From positions 386,779,039-386,843,038 of the forward strand of contig CM046879.1 of the NCBI GenBank assembly GCA_025667525.1: a DNA stretch of 64,000 bases, in the 5' to 3' direction. This document shows, in pieces, positions 63,619 to 64,000 of the stretch. This stretch comes from Glebionis coronaria (taxonomy: Eukaryota > Streptophyta > Magnoliopsida > Asterales > Asteraceae). The position numbers and the translations under genes are program-made. Each line of letters opens with the position of its first letter. Position 1 is the stretch's first letter. The notes below the pieces were generated by a model. The model did no database searches, was not told the origin of the DNA, and saw only the letters and a list, made by a program, of their open reading frames with translations.

Positions 63619-64000
63619 CTGTGATTAATTTTTATTACAAAATCAGGTTCATTATTACGAATGAAAAGGGTCAGATGGAATTCATGGAATCTATCTTTTC
63701 AAGTGATGATTGAGGGACAACATAGGTGTTAGTGGTGTAGGCCACACGGGTGGTGGTGCTGGTTTAGCTATGGCTTCTTGACCAATTAAAACCTGTTTGA
63801 GGTTAACTTGGTATCATCAAGCAGATCAAATTAGACATACAAAAATCATAAACCTTTTAATAACTGAAAATCATTACAAGGCACATTTTTGTACAGTTGT
63901 AGCAAAAATATATGCATTTATTCAAGATTTATGTGAGTGGCTTCGCCATTAATAGTATAGTTTTGTGTACGTTCTTAGCTAATTGATCTTTTGTATACAA
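63619..64000. other. Right edge, nothing recognised
   Basis: AT-rich, no frame or repeat of note. It may be intron or intergenic sequence next to the possible exon at 63365-63618. Confidence 0.5.

Overview
The window is plant nuclear DNA made almost entirely of transposable elements. No cellular gene is seen complete. The sequence is AT-rich, and the Ty3/gypsy elements have very long LTRs (2.3-3.1 kb), tRNA-iMet-type primer sites and a C-terminal chromodomain, which is the Tekay/Del chromovirus pattern. One Athila-like element has a gag-protease-acidic-tail layout that I recall as common in daisy-family (Asteraceae) genomes. A dicot, probably Asteraceae, is an inference; no species marker is visible.

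Layout, from outermost to innermost insertion. (1) 1-4200: a degraded Ty1/copia element whose gag-pol lies on the minus strand, but whose left LTR points the other way. (2) Tekay element A enters the copia LTR at 4201 and runs to 54370, with several elements inside it. (3) Inside A's 5' LTR sits Tekay element B (6640-13579, TSD TCTCA), a deletion derivative that kept gag and lost pol. (4) Inside A's leader sits a minus-strand Athila-like element C (14295-53261, TSD ACAGG). (5) Inside the body of C is Tekay element F (19400-31692, TSD TATTA), the best-preserved element, with an extra acidic ORF before gag. Inside the right-hand LTR of C is Tekay element D (36967-51752, TSD AGATT), the same family as A. 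(6) Inside the chromodomain of D is a small non-autonomous copia-like element G (45122-48712, TSD TTGGG). Tekay element E enters A's gag at 54371. E has its 5' LTR, a primer site and a short leader, followed by a 354-bp (TA)n run.

From 57517 to the right edge there is no LTR element. A Helitron-type 3' terminus (minus strand) abuts the (TA)n run. About 4-6 kb further on, minus-strand exon-like fragments appear, including a split KH-domain fragment, as expected of a gene-capturing Helitron or of a neighbouring host gene.

The most unusual signal is in the A/D family. Gag appears to be interrupted by short spliceosomal introns (three in D, one of them also in A). Removing introns 2 and 3 restores one reading frame into the zinc knuckles and protease exactly; intron 1 also needs a 1-bp deletion in D to be allowed for, and element A lacks that deletion. 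Other observations: a long acidic/coiled-coil ORF upstream of gag in F, a Pol III-like unit in the LTRs of C, compensated stem-loops at the U5 ends of three Tekay families, an inversion in the copia element that looks like autointegration, and a premature stop shared by A and D.

Coding capacity is low. F carries two nonsense codons in an otherwise open gag-pol frame and D carries seven plus an inserted element. A is cut off in gag, B and C lack reverse transcriptase and integrase, and G has no coding region that I recognise.
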